From: Niebla homalea
Lineage: Eukaryota; Ascomycota; Lecanoromycetes; Lecanorales; Ramalinaceae
DNA: 64,000 nucleotides
NCBI GenBank assembly: GCA_019925105.1
Contig: JAHGAU010000005.1
Coordinates: forward strand, 496,001-560,000
Direction of reading: 5' to 3'
The notes beneath the pieces were generated by a model, which was not told where the DNA came from, searched no databases, and saw only the letters and a program-made list of their open reading frames with translations. The position numbers and the translations under genes are program-made. The first letter of the stretch is position 1; each line of letters starts with the position of its first letter. This document shows positions 1 through 11,249 of the stretch, in pieces.

Positions 1-120
1 CCAGTCTCGACAGGCTCAAATCTGAATAGATCTTGTTTGCGGCATGAATATGCCACTACTATTATGGTATTGATGTTGAGCATGTGACGTAATTGGAGCT
101 ACCCCTCAAAAGCCTCTTGA

Positions 121-151
121 CCTACTCTCCTACTCTCCTACTCTCCTACTT
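121..151. repeat. Octamer tandem repeat (CCTACTCT)n
   Basis: About four tandem copies of CCTACTCT, the last one degenerate, lie some 125 bp upstream of the nitrilase-like start codon. The same octamer recurs in three copies at 6986-7010, directly before the UBX-protein start codon. A pyrimidine-rich promoter element or a 5' UTR tract is possible. Function is inferred only from position. Confidence 0.6.
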
Positions 152-275
152 TCAAATTCAGACCTCCCTCACATCAATATCTTATGGAGTCTCTTGCTAA
201 ATTGTCCGATCAGAGTATTTTTGATTGAGTCTATGCATTCATCGTGGCAATTTGGTGTTCATACCGTACGCCACA

Positions 276-1616
276 ATGCCTAAGAAGCTTACATTTGCAG
301 TCGTTCAGTCTCACACCAGGTCAGATGTAGAAGCTACCCTTGATTCCCTTGCGTTCATTGTTCGTAAAGCCGCGAGATCTGGGGCGCATCTTTTCCTCTT
401 TCCAGAAGCCTATCTAGGGGGCTATCCACGCACCTGCAGCTTTGGCTCAGCCGTGGGAGCTCGCACTGATGAAGGGCGTGAACAATTCTTACAGTATTTT
501 CATTCGGCAGTTGATTTAGGAGATACCCCATCAGGAGGAGGGGACCAATGGGTAGACAGGAAACTCGAGGTTAAAAAAGGTAGTGAGCAAAGAGGCGATG
601 GGACTAGGGAAAGGCTCGAAGCAGTCGCGCGGGAGACTCACTTGTTTCTGGTCGTGGGACTTGTCGAGAGGGCCGGTGGATCGCTCTACTGCGCTGCCGT
701 CTACATCTGCCCTAGACTTGGATGCATTGGAAAGAGACGCAAAGTCATGCCAACGAGTACTGAAAGGCTGATCTGGGCTCAAGGCTCGACCTCCACCCTG
801 CGAGCGGTTACCACTACTATCAATGGAGTCAATCTAACTCTAGCTTCTGCCATCTGCTGGGAAAATTACATGCCTTTGCTGCGATTTTCCCTATACAGTC
901 AGAATGTCAATCTCTACCTTGCTCCCACTGCAGATGCCAGGGACACGTGGCTTCCACTGATGCGGACTATCGCTTTGGAAGGAAGATGCTTTGTTTTGAG
1001 CGCCAATCAATGCGTGAGGAGGAAGAATCTCCCGCCATGGATCAGAGGCCAGACCTCCAATGGCAAAAATGATGCATTGAAGGACGACGCAGAGCCTGGC
1101 AAGAAGTCAAGGCGGAGGTCAGTCGTCACCAAAACTGAAGATAATCATGAGATCACTTGGCCTTCAGCGAATCTGCCACATTCTTCTTCCTCCGCACCAC
1201 AGAGCGGCCTGGACAAATCTGTTTCACACTTGCACTTCAGTCAGATACCGGCCAACGATGAGGGGACAGGAGGTGTTGAGAACGCAGTATCCACAGAGGC
1301 ACCCAAGAGTCATCTGCTCGCCCTCCCTGCATCTGCTGATGGTGTTCAAAACGGGCAACTGCACGATCTCACTTCTAGCCCCGTTGAGGACCAGGACGAG
1401 GAGTTCGTCTGCCGCGGTGGCTCCTGTATCATAGCTCCCAATGGCACAGTACTCGCAGGTCCAGTCTGGGAGACTGAAGACGAGATCCTTACCGCTACGG
1501 TTGATTTGGAGGACTGCGAGCGAGGGAGGCTCGATCTTGATGTCGCAGGAAGCTACGGCAGGATGGACAGCTTCGAACTGAGAGTTAAGGGTCTCGACCT
1601 GAGCCCGCCACCTTGA
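276..1616 (+). CDS. Nitrilase-like carbon-nitrogen hydrolase with a long internal insert
   Basis: This is a single-exon gene of 446 residues, starting at the ATG at 276 (context CCACAATG). The 51 in-frame bases before it have only a TTG and are not needed. The protein belongs to the nitrilase branch of the carbon-nitrogen hydrolase superfamily, which hydrolyses nitriles or amides. The catalytic triad is visible: Glu in [12 protein letters not shown] (about residue 44), Lys in GKRRKVMP (about 157) and Cys in [11 protein letters not shown] (about 198). The final strand appears as [20 protein letters not shown]. Fungal nitrilases are usually 320-360 residues. The extra length is a hydrophilic, low-complexity insert of about 110 residues (bases 1030-1385) between the NQC segment and the last core strands. 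It has no stop and no convincing intron. The substrate cannot be read from sequence. The gene is convergent with the next one, 157 bp between stops. Confidence 0.85.
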   Translation: MPKKLTFAVVQSHTRSDVEATLDSLAFIVRKAARSGAHLFLFPEAYLGGYPRTCSFGSAVGARTDEGREQFLQYFHSAVDLGDTPSGGGDQWVDRKLEVKKGSEQRGDGTRERLEAVARETHLFLVVGLVERAGGSLYCAAVYICPRLGCIGKRRKVMPTSTERLIWAQGSTSTLRAVTTTINGVNLTLASAICWENYMPLLRFSLYSQNVNLYLAPTADARDTWLPLMRTIALEGRCFVLSANQCVRRKNLPPWIRGQTSNGKNDALKDDAEPGKKSRRRSVVTKTEDNHEITWPSANLPHSSSSAPQSGLDKSVSHLHFSQIPANDEGTGGVENAVSTEAPKSHLLALPASADGVQNGQLHDLTSSPVEDQDEEFVCRGGSCIIAPNGTVLAGPVWETEDEILTATVDLEDCERGRLDLDVAGSYGRMDSFELRVKGLDLSPPP

Positions 1617-1773
1617 TTGCCAGAAGATACCTTTGCACAAATCCGAAGCGTTTCTATGCAATCCTAATTTTCTGTATCCAAACACTCCACACAGGCTGTC
1701 AAATGTGCCTGGCCTCTCACCAATGCCGGTTGCCAACATTCAACTACGCACGATCTCCAGGTCAAAACATTGA

Positions 1774-2418
1774 TCATCTCGTCACGGACACACTATTCGT
1801 CGACGCACCGCCCAGTCCGGCTAACGAGGGCCCTTGCGTCCCCCTCACCGTCTTCGCAATATACCCTCTCGAAATCAACCTCTTCTCTTCCGAATGCTCA
1901 TAAACCCTGAGATTACTCTCCCGAAAATCGAATAACGGAAACATAAAGTACAGCTGCGTGGTCGCATCATCAATCATGCCGTACGTCATCTCACCTGTGT
2001 AATGAGCGTCCTTGACGTACAAGATCGCCAGGCCGGAAGCGCTAAGCTCCCACCGACCCTCGGGGATCTCAGTGTCTCTGCCGAGCGTCCCGACGTCGTC
2101 GTCGATTTTCGGCACCACGACTTCCATGAAGTCATAATATTGTTGGGAGGCGATGTAGCTTACGTGGACGGGAAAGGGGCTGATTTCAAGTTCCACGGTG
2201 GCAAAGATGTCGTTGGTGCCATTGGTCAGGATGCTATCTGGAAGTCAGCGAACCCTGGTTCCTTGCTCTTGAGCTTCGCTCGTCACTTACGCGGTGAGAT
2301 TAGCGGGTAGGTGAGGAGGAAGCGCTCTGCGAGAGAGGGGGGAACATTGGCCTTGCAGAACATTCTGGAGAAGCAGGATTGCACCCGTGACGAGACCGAG
2401 AGCTTGGAAAGCGACCAT
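1774..2418 (-). CDS. Small predicted secreted protein, unknown family
   Basis: There are two exons: 2418-2291 and 2233-1774. The intron is 57 nt (2290-2234) with a strong GTAAGTG donor and an ATAG acceptor; the phases agree (2 nt + 1 nt) and the product is 195 residues. The first 25 residues look like a signal peptide: MVAFQALGLV followed by a hydrophobic stretch (TGAILLLQNV) and a small-residue region. An Asn-Gly-Thr glycosylation sequon lies just after the splice junction. The remainder is mixed alpha/beta with no motif I recognise. An in-frame codon run continues upstream of 2418, but it is Arg-rich and would bury the signal peptide, so I start at 2418. Secretion or ER entry is inferred; function is unknown. 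Confidence 0.7.
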
Positions 2419-3736
2419 TTTGTTGTGACGTCTTCTGTTTCTCATCCACGATCGGCGACTGATGCCAACGATATTCCTCCACGATGAAGAGCTGAGCAGC
2501 AATAAGCCGTCTTTATCAACCCGTCTTCGGCCCCCACGGACGTTGATTCTCGCGTACTTGCTCACCGCCGACATGTGATCACGAGTGCCTTCTTACGGTC
2601 TCCCCTTTCGGCCCCCAAACATGTCTTATACAACGACTTGCAGCATGTCTTATAACAATGACCTGCAGCATGGCTTGGCCGTATACACAAAATCCGGGCA
2701 GACGTGGGTTTGATGAGAGAGACACTTGTCGATCATGCCCATGACAAGTTGACTAGTCGATCCGACGGCGGCTGTTCCTGTTCCTTTGTGGTTCGCGGCG
2801 TCATTCGCAAGGTACAGCCGCCGTGGTTGCAAGAGGTCGTGGGGAGGATGTCTCGCGTTGCGGGAATAGCGACCTGGAAAATTGAAACAATTGCTTTTTC
2901 TCCTCGCTGAATAGTCCCCGGTGAGTAGGTATGCCGTAGAAGAAGGAAAAACGAACACTGTCGGTGAGTCGAAACTCTGAATTGTAGCAGGGAGCAACAA
3001 TGGGTCTCGGGAGTGTTGAGAAAAGCTAGAGACAAAATGTTTTTCAACGCGGGCCATGTTTTTCGCTTAAGGACAAGCTCGGTGATGAGAAGGATATACC
3101 AGCAAATGAGCCTCGCTCCTGAAATTGAAAATCTGAAGTAAGGACTTGGGAAAGAGGAGGAGTGATCTTCATGCATGCAACAATCTCGCGCTCATTCGTG
3201 TATAACAGAGATAAAGATCCGAAACGATTCCCGATTTCCCCGAGCACGCTGTTTCTCACTCCACAGGCCAGAATCTCTCGGGATTTTGGGCTGATCACAC
3301 GGTATTTGGTGTCTCTTAGCAGGAGCCATCCGCACTTGTCGTTTCTGAACCACTCACTTTGAAAGTTGGTGAAATGCATGAATAGCTTTGACATGTATGA
3401 GTTTTGTATTTTCCTGTTCCTAAATTGAAAGCTATCACAACCACAAGGAGCATCTACATTGCAAAAGAAGCGGCCGCTCATTTCGCTCATATGTATCCCA
3501 CTCATCCAATCATTTCGATCACCCACATTTGTTTAAATCCCATCATTTTCGAGTAAAGCGTAGGAGGCGCATGCCTCTGCCTCAATCCAACTTGTCCCCT
3601 CTTATTTTTCCCCCACTTCTTCTTCTCCGTCTAGCTTCACCCGCCACGCTTCCCCCTTTTTCCAAATCCAGCCGCCACTGTTCCTCACCTTCCTTTCCCA
3701 TTCCTCACCTCCGTCGTATCAAAGCAAGCCCCAACA
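2419..3736. other. Intergenic region, no supported gene
   Basis: This stretch holds the upstream region of the secreted-protein gene and the 3' flank of PAN3. Several reading frames are open, but none has a recognisable domain, a splice pattern or an ATG with coding-like composition. The right end (3560-3740) is very C-rich and falls just beyond the PAN3 stop codon. Confidence 0.5.
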
Positions 3737-6413
3737 TCAACCGCCACTACTCCTCCTCATCAATTCCCCCCACGCCCCCTCGACCGCACTCTTCATCTCC
3801 CGAAAGGTCACCACCATCACGGTGGCCTCATTCCGACTCACCAGCATCATCCGCTCCTCCACCCCAACATCCAATTTATTCAGGCACCCGAGCATATGTC
3901 CCATATCCACCACGGGCTGGCCCGCGGCATCTACCTGATGGAAGACATAATCTCGAAATAAGGATATCGCGGCACGCTGGCCCTGGTCCCGCCACTGAGG
4001 GTCGTCGGCGTATTCGGGCCGTTCGTTGATGGCGTTGAGTTTGAAGAGAAGGCGGATTAAGCGCGAATTCTCAAGTTCGCGGCCGAGGTGGAAGGTCAGG
4101 TGGTCGTTGAGATGGAGGGACGAGTTGCAGGTGTCGATGACGTCCGGGGCGATCAGGGTTAGGAATGCGTCGATCATGTCGGTGTTCTCGGTGGGGGCAG
4201 CTTGGTTCTGGAGCCAGTCGACCGCGTGGCGGAGGCGAGGCGAGTAGGAGCGGGTGAAGTGGTCGGTGGGGCGGGATTTGGATAGGGTTGTGGCGATTGT
4301 GGTAGCGAGGGAGAAGATGGTGTTGCCCAGGTCCCGGAGGTCTTGACGTTGGAGTTCGTGCAGTGGTGTTGTGGTGGGGTCGGTGATGTCGGCGAGGCCG
4401 CAGGCGTTGAAGCGTATACGGTCTTCGTCGACCACGAGCCATCGCTTTGAGTCGATAGAACGTGCAGCAAGGCCAATTGCGTGGATGGCTTTCAATGCGT
4501 TCGCCATTTGAACAAGATAAGTCCAGAGGGTTTGTTCGGGTATTGGAGGTGTATAGCCACGACTCGGTGGCCGCAATTGAGAAGGCGAATATCGTTCTCG
4601 GAGCGTGGTGGAGTCGGGAAAGAAGTCGGAAAGGATAATGACTGAGGTGTCACCAAAGGCCTGAGTGCTGAATGCTAGGTGACTCGTGACCACACTGCTG
4701 TTGTTGATGCGGGACCATTTGGACTTCAGCGAACTGACAGCTTGCGACGATGGTGAATCTCTGAGAAGGTGGCAGTCATGGATACGACGAAGAGCATACG
4801 TTCTCCCATCCTGATCTGAGACGGCCTTGTAGACGGTGCTTTGAGGTGCAGCTGATGTCATGGTACGATGTGTGATGGGTTCCAGGGGGGTCAGAGTATG
4901 GAAGTATTCGACGTTGGGAAGTTGTGAATTTGAGAAGCTTCTCAAAGTTGCTTCAGCTTTCTTGTGAAGCTTGAGTCGAAGCTCCTCTGGTATAAACAAA
5001 TCTTTGCCAAGCCTTTGGTGCGGCTTCGTACCGCTTGCGTGGGGATCTATCGGAGCGTAGAGATGATGCTGAAGCTGTACAAGAAATCAAATCTGTTGCA
5101 AATCTTCGCATGTGGAGAATTTACCTACCACTTGAGATGAAGTCCCCGCCCCGGCCAGATACGATGTATGTTGGGCACCATTGACCCCTGAGCTAAAATG
5201 GTAATTCGTATGTTGCGAATCCATGCTGGGTAGTTGTGCTGTATTGGAGGAGTCATGGAGGGTGTTATAAAGATCATTGTAGTCGGAATTGCCGTCGATC
5301 TATATGTAAGCATAAAGTATTATTAAATGGTTGCACAAGGTTTGAGGTAGCTGCGCGGGATTTTCAAACGTATCGCAAGAGATCATGCCAATAGAAGCCT
5401 TTCCTCAGTCCCAGGCGTCTATTGTCGATGTACGACATCAAGACCATAGGGAGGGGAGACCTATGCATGATCCGCTTGTCACAACTCGATATCCACAATC
5501 AGGCATCTGAAAAAACCAGATTGCTCATTGCAGCGCATTTTCAAGTACTGGACGCCATCATCTTGGTCTCGCAGAGGATCACGAGGCACTTCGTTCGACA
5601 CGCGAAACCCAACTTTCTGAAATGGGTTCGTTGATTCTTAGAAATTGATTACTGATGGATATTATGAGCCGGGAGGAATCCCAAGCCGAACAACATTGAA
5701 TTCGCCTGGTAGTCCTACAGTGGCTTGCGATAACAGATTTCGTGCCCAAAGCACAGCAGGACTTGCAGGGAAAGTAAAGCATAAGAGACGCCAACTCACA
5801 GAGAGATTGGTGAAATTTTGAGGGACATAGTCTTGAGTTTCGGAGCTGACCCAGTCAGGGGCAGTCGGATTGTAGGATTTCGGATTGGAGCTGGAAAAAG
5901 AAGCAACGCTCGAGGCTGGGGTGAGGCTTTTTGGCTGAAAGGGGGCAGCGCTGGCTGCTCTCGGGGACAGGCCAGGGGTCTTGGACGGAGCGCTACTGCC
6001 ATTGGGTGCCAAGGTCGAGGGGGTGAAGCTCGGAGAGTCAACGTTGAATCGTTTCTTCATGCTGTTCATGCTCTTGTCAGACGCCTTCCAGGGGTTTCAA
6101 ACAGCGATGAAGCCTGGGATGCTCACTTGTCTGCATGGGGTTGGGAAGTGATCGGCTTCAGAGGAGGGTGGTAGAAGGTGCAATCTGACGTGGCCTCAGC
6201 ATGTGGGCAACACAATCAGATAGCCCGATGCTGCATACCAGCTCTTCGACACTGGCCGAAGAGGGCAACGTTTCGACAGGGTATATCCTTCCCGCTACCT
6301 AGTGATAGAGGGTTTTGGTCAGTCAAATTGGCTTCAAGATGTTGCCATTGCCGATGCCACTGGTATCATATACTTCGAGGTCTGAATCCGGGTGAAGTTC
6401 CGGTCTGCGGCAT
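3737..6413 (-). CDS. PAN3: PAN2-PAN3 deadenylase regulatory subunit Pan3
   Basis: Pan3 recruits the Pan2 nuclease to poly(A)-binding protein to shorten mRNA tails in the cytoplasm. I assembled six exons in phase: 6413-6374, 6298-6239, 6184-6127, 6061-5800, 5299-5129 and 5074-3737, giving 642 residues, normal for the family. The order of parts is an N-terminal CCCH zinc finger (CRNVALFGQC, then C and H, residues 21-39), the motif MKKRFNVDSPSFTPS, a PAM2-like PABP-binding motif (SYNPTAPDW, about 113), a linker ending in HHLYAPIDPH, FIPEELR, the pseudokinase domain (about 260-520) and the C-terminal knob domain (LNKLDVGVEERMMLVSRNEA). The first four exons are tiny, so gene finders may miss the zinc finger. 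Intron 4 (5799-5300) is 500 nt, far longer than the other four (54-75 nt). Spacing between zinc-finger Cys 2 and Cys 3 is four residues, shorter than I would expect. Confidence 0.93.
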
Positions 6414-7023
6414 ATCTATGTTGTCCCTATGGCTGCTAAATGGGTGTTCTTTGATGCGCGAGTTATGGGTCGGCCATGGCGGTGGAGGTTGACCTTGGAC
6501 TCTACCATGATACATTAGAAGAGGGAATGGTCGACCAAATCTGTCCTTACATCATAGAATTGGTGCAGTATATCAAATATATCGCTTCTAATGCTGGACT
6601 TCAAACTTCTGACGGTATCCGGCGTTGTGTAAGAGTAGATGCGCAATTGACGCATAATAATATGGTTGAGAGTCAATTGATGAATATGCAGACAAGGGAA
6701 ATTGATGTAGAAGCGAAGGTCAGCTTGCAGAAGGCTTCTGTAAATAATACACCTGGCAAGCTGTGCCCGAAGACAATGAAACGTAGGGAGGCGCCGAAAA
6801 GGCGTCACTCCAGTACGGATTTACTCCACCACAGCTCCGCAGTTTTAGTTTTATACTTCTACTCGTACCCTAGAACTAGAAATTATCACCGTCTCACTAA
6901 TGCCGGCGGCTCAGCCAATGTTTTAATAATTTATTTTCCCAAATGCTTTTCGAGCTTTCAGCCTGTTACAACCTAGAAACCCCGGCTACTCTGCTACTCT
7001 CCTACTCTGCCTCGTTCATACCC
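6414..7023. promoter_or_regulatory. Divergent promoter region between PAN3 and the UBX gene
   Basis: The 610 bp between the two start codons has no supported gene. It holds the 5' flanks of both genes. The octamer repeat CTACTCTS lies at 6986-7010, within 40 bp of the UBX start. No clear TATA box is visible near either start. Confidence 0.5.
6986..7010. repeat. Three copies of octamer CTACTCTS
   Basis: Three tandem near-identical octamers end 14 bp before the UBX-protein ATG. The unit is the same as in the repeat at 121-151 upstream of the nitrilase-like gene. The position suggests a 5' UTR or initiator pyrimidine tract; this is inference. Confidence 0.55.
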
Positions 7024-8591
7024 ATGGCTAACCCTACTCTTCATGCTGCGCAGCTGAGTGAAAGCCAGCAGCTTGCCTTGGGCACGTACACATCCGTCAC
7101 CAACCAAGAACCATCAGCGGCAATTCCGCTGCTGCAACGATCCGAGTGGAATGTGCAGGTCCGCTTAATTTGCCCTCCTAAAGCTACATCTTGTACTAAT
7201 ATATCCTCTAGATAGCTATTGCAAAATTCTTCGATGGAGAGGCTCCCGATCCTGTGGCAGAGGCACGCGCCGCAATGCCTCCTTCGCCTCCTGTTGCCTC
7301 GTCTCACAGGGAGACTCTGAATGAGTTTCCATCCTTTCGAAGATCACCCGCTTCTTCGTCCAGAGAGCCTGCTCCACGAGTAGTTCCTCAGCCAGAGAGC
7401 CAGAAGAGCTATTCTCCTCCAGTGTTGGTCCAGGTGCTTCTGGCACCCTTCAACATCCTCACCAAGATGGTGGGAGGCTCTTTCTCCCTCATCGGCTATC
7501 TCCTGTCCTTCATTCCTCGTTTACTTCCAAGTCTTTTCATCACGAGACCATCGCCACGGATACGATCTGGGAGGAGACCTTTGAGTCCACGAGATACCGC
7601 CGCCAGATTTGCACGCGAATTGGAGGAGGACTACGGCTCGCATGGGCTGCATTTCTTCGAGGGTGGCTATTCTCAAGCCTACGACCTAGCGAAGAAAGAT
7701 CTCAAATTCTTGCTCGTTGTCCTCATCTCCCCAGAGCATGATGACACCGCCTCGTATGTTCAAGAGACTCTTCTTGCCCCAGAAGTCACCGAGTTCATAA
7801 ATGGCCACGCGACCCAACTTTTGATATGGGGTGGGAATGTTCAGGACTCAGAGGCCTACGAAGTCTCAACCTCTCTCAATTGCAGCAAATTCCCCTTTGC
7901 GGCCTTGGTCGCACACACTCCACAGGATTCCTCCACTTCCATGTCAACAATAGCCCGCCTCAGTGGCAGCCTTTCCCCCTCCACATTTGTCGCACAAATT
8001 CGCCGAGCGATGGAGCAACAAACACCCATCCTGACAAGGGCAAGGGCCGAACGGAATGAGCAGCAAGCAACTCGTAGTATACGGGATGAACAGAACAGCG
8101 CTTACGAGCGTTCCCTGGCGCAGGATCGAGAACGAGCAAGACAACGTAGGGAGTCCGAGGCGCGACAGGCCAGTGCTGCCGAGGCAGCTCGAACAAAGGC
8201 GGAGGCAGAACGGAGGCAGACGCAGAATAGAGAGCAGTGGAGGAAGTGGAGAGCACAATCTTTGCGCCCAGAGCCAGGGCCCGAAGCGGTCGACACCACT
8301 CGGATCAGTATACGGATGACGTCCGGAGAACGCGTGCTTCGCAAATTCAATGCCCAAGCCGATGTAGAAGAGCTCTACGCGTTTGTTGAATGCTATGATC
8401 CAATGGGCGCCAATGACGGAGCCACCGAAACAAAACCGGACGACTACAAGCATTCCTATGCATTTCGTCTGATCTCACCCATGCCTCGCACAGTGTATGA
8501 TGTCGAAGGTGGAGGAAGCATTGCAGACCGCATAGGGAAGAGCGGCAATCTTCTCGTCGAGCCTATAGACGACGATGACAGCGATAGCTGA
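7024..8591 (+). CDS. UAS/UBX domain protein (Ubx2/FAF2-like, ER-associated degradation)
   Basis: There are two exons, 7024-7158 and 7212-8591, giving 504 residues. The 53-nt intron has a weak GTCCGC donor and a CTCTAG acceptor; joining gives SEWNVQ-IAIAKFFDGE, the usual end of a UBA-like domain. The protein matches the FAF2/UBXD8/Ubx2 type: an N-terminal UBA-like helix bundle (1-55), a hydrophobic membrane hairpin (about 105-145, LLSFIPRLLPSLF), a thioredoxin-like UAS domain (about 165-300, FLLVVLISPEHDDT), a charged coiled coil rich in Arg, Glu and Ala (about 300-370) and a C-terminal UBX domain (TTRISIRMTSGERVLRKF) that binds Cdc48/p97. The known role of the family is recruiting Cdc48 to ubiquitinated proteins at the ER membrane. 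The tail is acidic (DDDDSDS). Confidence 0.88.
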
Positions 8592-9605
8592 AGATGAGTT
8601 ACCAACCATTAACGACCTCCTCCATCAGCAAGAGCATCAAATGGCTCAAGGCTCACAAAAGCCGAGAATGAATGATAGCAAGAGGCACTCTCGAGTCTCT
8701 GTGCCCTCTGAATCATCTTCCTCCTATGGTCAAGCCTCATCGCAAATTTCAACCCATACGGTTTTCTATAACCTGGAAGCATGTCTCTATGCCTGAGGCA
8801 TGAAAAGACCCTCATCTGCAATCATGACATCATTTGTGACTTTCAGATTTGCCTGTGTGGACTTTCGTCAATTCGACCTGGAAAATGCCTGAATTTGCTC
8901 CTGAATCGGCCATCATCTCCTCGTCTTCCATCAGCAATCTATTCCACAAAACGAGGCATACTACGTTACTCCCTTGTCTCATTTCACCGTTCCGCAAACC
9001 CTCTCGCATGCACGCGGCAATAAGTATGTGGCCGTGTGCAAGGTATGACCGAATGCTCACGATTGCGAGCGGCTCTACTGGTTCAGGCAATGGACCAGCG
9101 TTCCGGGTGGTGAAGTATCGATGGCATTCTCTACAGGTACTTGTCATGAGTCTCTCGATGAGACTCTACCCGAGGATGGGACGGTGAGATGATACAGTAG
9201 GCCGCGCGAGGGATCCCACAATGGCATTGTTAACTTGTTGCCAAGGAAGAAAGGGGCAAATAAGGCTGTCCGGTACACGTAGAAATCATGTGTTCATAAG
9301 CAAACGCGTCATATAGGGCTTGCCCAGAAATTCGGACTTTATCACTCATATCTATATAGAAGACTCAAATGAATCCGTCATCCGTTGGATCTTGAATTGC
9401 TTGTTCGAACTGTATTGATACTCATAGTCGCGCAACGACGAAGGATAGGGGGGACCGATTACTCATCCTGGATACCGCTCAGCCAATCAGAGTCTGATAT
9501 AGAGTCACAGCTTCACGAAGCTCGACCAGCATCGACCTTCACTTCATAATCTTTTGAAATCCGGTACATATTCTCATGCTCGAAGATATTTGAGCCACAT
9601 AAGAT
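8592..9605. other. Intergenic region, no supported gene
   Basis: About 1 kb between the UBX gene and the VHS-GAT gene. Overlapping open frames exist on both strands around 8830-9187; the minus one has an ATG at 9147 and encodes 105 residues. None shows a domain, a splice pattern or similarity I recognise. Confidence 0.45.
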
Positions 9606-11249
9606 ATGCACAAGCGACTCTGGGGCTCTATAAGCAGAAGACACAGTATGGCCCTGTACTCATCCATTTCAGACTTTGCGACTGAGCCATGGAACAGGTG
9701 ATATCTCCGAGAAGGCAGTCCCGGATGGCGACTCACCAGAAGCCACGGTAGCCAGAGGAGTGGTGAGCAATCCTTATGAAAATGCCACGATGACCATGCC
9801 CTAATTTCTAGCAGCGGCTGTTTTGCGAATCCGCCGGGCCCAATAATACAGTCAGTTTCCTCCGAGCGCAAACCCCCCCCTTTCGCCCTCGAGCGCCTCT
9901 GCCACTTGCGCTTTGGCAGCGCATCTAACAGCCATACCAGGGCGATGAAGTCCTCCACCTACCGACGCTCGTCGAAGCGGCCGAGTCAAGTCCAGCCGCG
10001 GCAGGGCAAGCAGCATTAGAGATACGGAAATTCCTATCCGCCAAAAACCACCAACGGGCGTATGTCCAATACAACTCGATAATGCTGGTCAGGATATTGG
10101 CGGACAATCCCGGCAAGACCTTCACAAGGAATATAGATGTCAAGTTCGTCACCACGGTCAAGGAGCTGCTACGGGAAGGGCGGGACATGAGCGTGCAGCA
10201 GATCCTGCGCGAGACGCTCGAGTCCTTCGAGACACAAAAGGCCGATGATGAGACACTGGCCGGTCTGCGGGAGATGTGGAGGAAGGAGAAAGCGAAGCAA
10301 GATAAAAGAGCGGGCATGCAGGTGAGGTCCCCTCCCCCTCCGCCCCGCCCCACCCCCCCCCAAATTGCAAACGAACCTCCGTGGGCATTCGCTAATGGCA
10401 ATTTTGAGCAGCCCGGCCCCCGCCTCAACGCCCCCAAACCTACCAACAGCAGCAACAACAGCAACAAAACTATTTCGCCCGCCACAACACCGACACCCCC
10501 GCCACCGCCCCAACAACTCCCTACCCGCCCCCGCCGAACTCGCCCAACGCGTCGAGGAGGCCAAAACGTCGGGGAAACTGCTCTCGCAGCTCGTGCAGAC
10601 GACCCCGCCGGCCGAGGTGCCCGGCAACGAGCTGATCCGGGAGTTCGTGGACCGGTGCCAATCGGCGAGCCGGTCCATGCAGGCGTACATCCACGCCGAT
10701 TACCCCGCGCCGCCGGACGAGGATACGTTGCTCACGCTCATCGAGACGAACGATCAGCTGGCGACGGCCATGTCGCGGCATCAGCGCGCCTTGTTGCAGG
10801 CGCGGCGGTTGAACACCGCCGCCGCATCGGGGACGGGGATCCCCAATCAGCAGGAGGGGCTGCAGCAGCATGGGGGATTGTTTGCTGCTGCGCCGCAGCC
10901 GGCTGCGGGAGGGCAGACTAATGGGGTGGGGTCCGCGTCGATGATGGGAGGAGGAGGAGGAGGGGGAGGGTTTGCACCGCCGCCACTGGGGCCGCCGCCG
11001 AGTCAGAGACAGCCTGCTCAGTTGTCGGCGGGGGAGCAGGCGAATCCGTTTGGAGATCACAATGAGGCCAGGTATCAAGGCGTTGGTGGTTCTTCTTCGA
11101 CGCACGCGGCTCCCCCCGCGCCGCTCATGCAGATGGAGTACGGCTTGCCTCCAGCGGGTGTTGCTGTGCCCGAGGTGGGAGGGGGGATAGATGGTGGACA
11201 GTTCAGGGCCCAGGACGAACAGCGCAGGAAACCGAGATATCGATTCTGA
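9606..11249 (+). CDS. VHS-GAT domain protein (Lsb5/GGA-like trafficking adaptor), frame break in linker
   Basis: Exons are 9606-9645, 9719-9762, 9812-9850, 9941 to about 10322-10330, and a last exon from about 10412 or 10450 to 11249. The first four join in phase, reading MHKRLWGSISRRH, then PDGDSPEATVARGV, QRLFCESAGPNNT and GDEVLHLPTLVEAAES. The VHS domain (about 25-160) contains YVQYNSIMLVRILADNPG; it is followed by a Pro/Gln-rich linker and a GAT domain (LAQRVEEAKTSGKLLSQLV ... LIETNDQLATAMSRHQRALL). VHS-GAT proteins bind ubiquitin and small GTPases in endosome and actin-linked sorting. The best linker (QRPQTYQQQQQQQQNYF) is in a third frame, and no GT donor exists between 10412 and 10545, so a missing C in a run near 10530 is likely. 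A fully canonical but weaker alternative is donor AG|GTCCCC at 10331 with the acceptor ending at 10411. Confidence 0.85.

Noticed and set aside
2650..3530. Minus-strand frames of 135-160 codons between the secreted-protein gene and PAN3
   Set aside because: They overlap one another, lack recognisable motifs and show no splice pattern.
5430..5500. A short 5S rRNA-like string (GACCATAGGG) in PAN3 intron 4
   Set aside because: The match does not extend on either side beyond about ten bases.
10082..10921. The VHS frame continuing open to 10921 as the true C-terminus
   Set aside because: Past 10412 it gives Arg/Ala/Gly-rich sequence with no domain, while a clear GAT domain is coded in another frame over the same bases.
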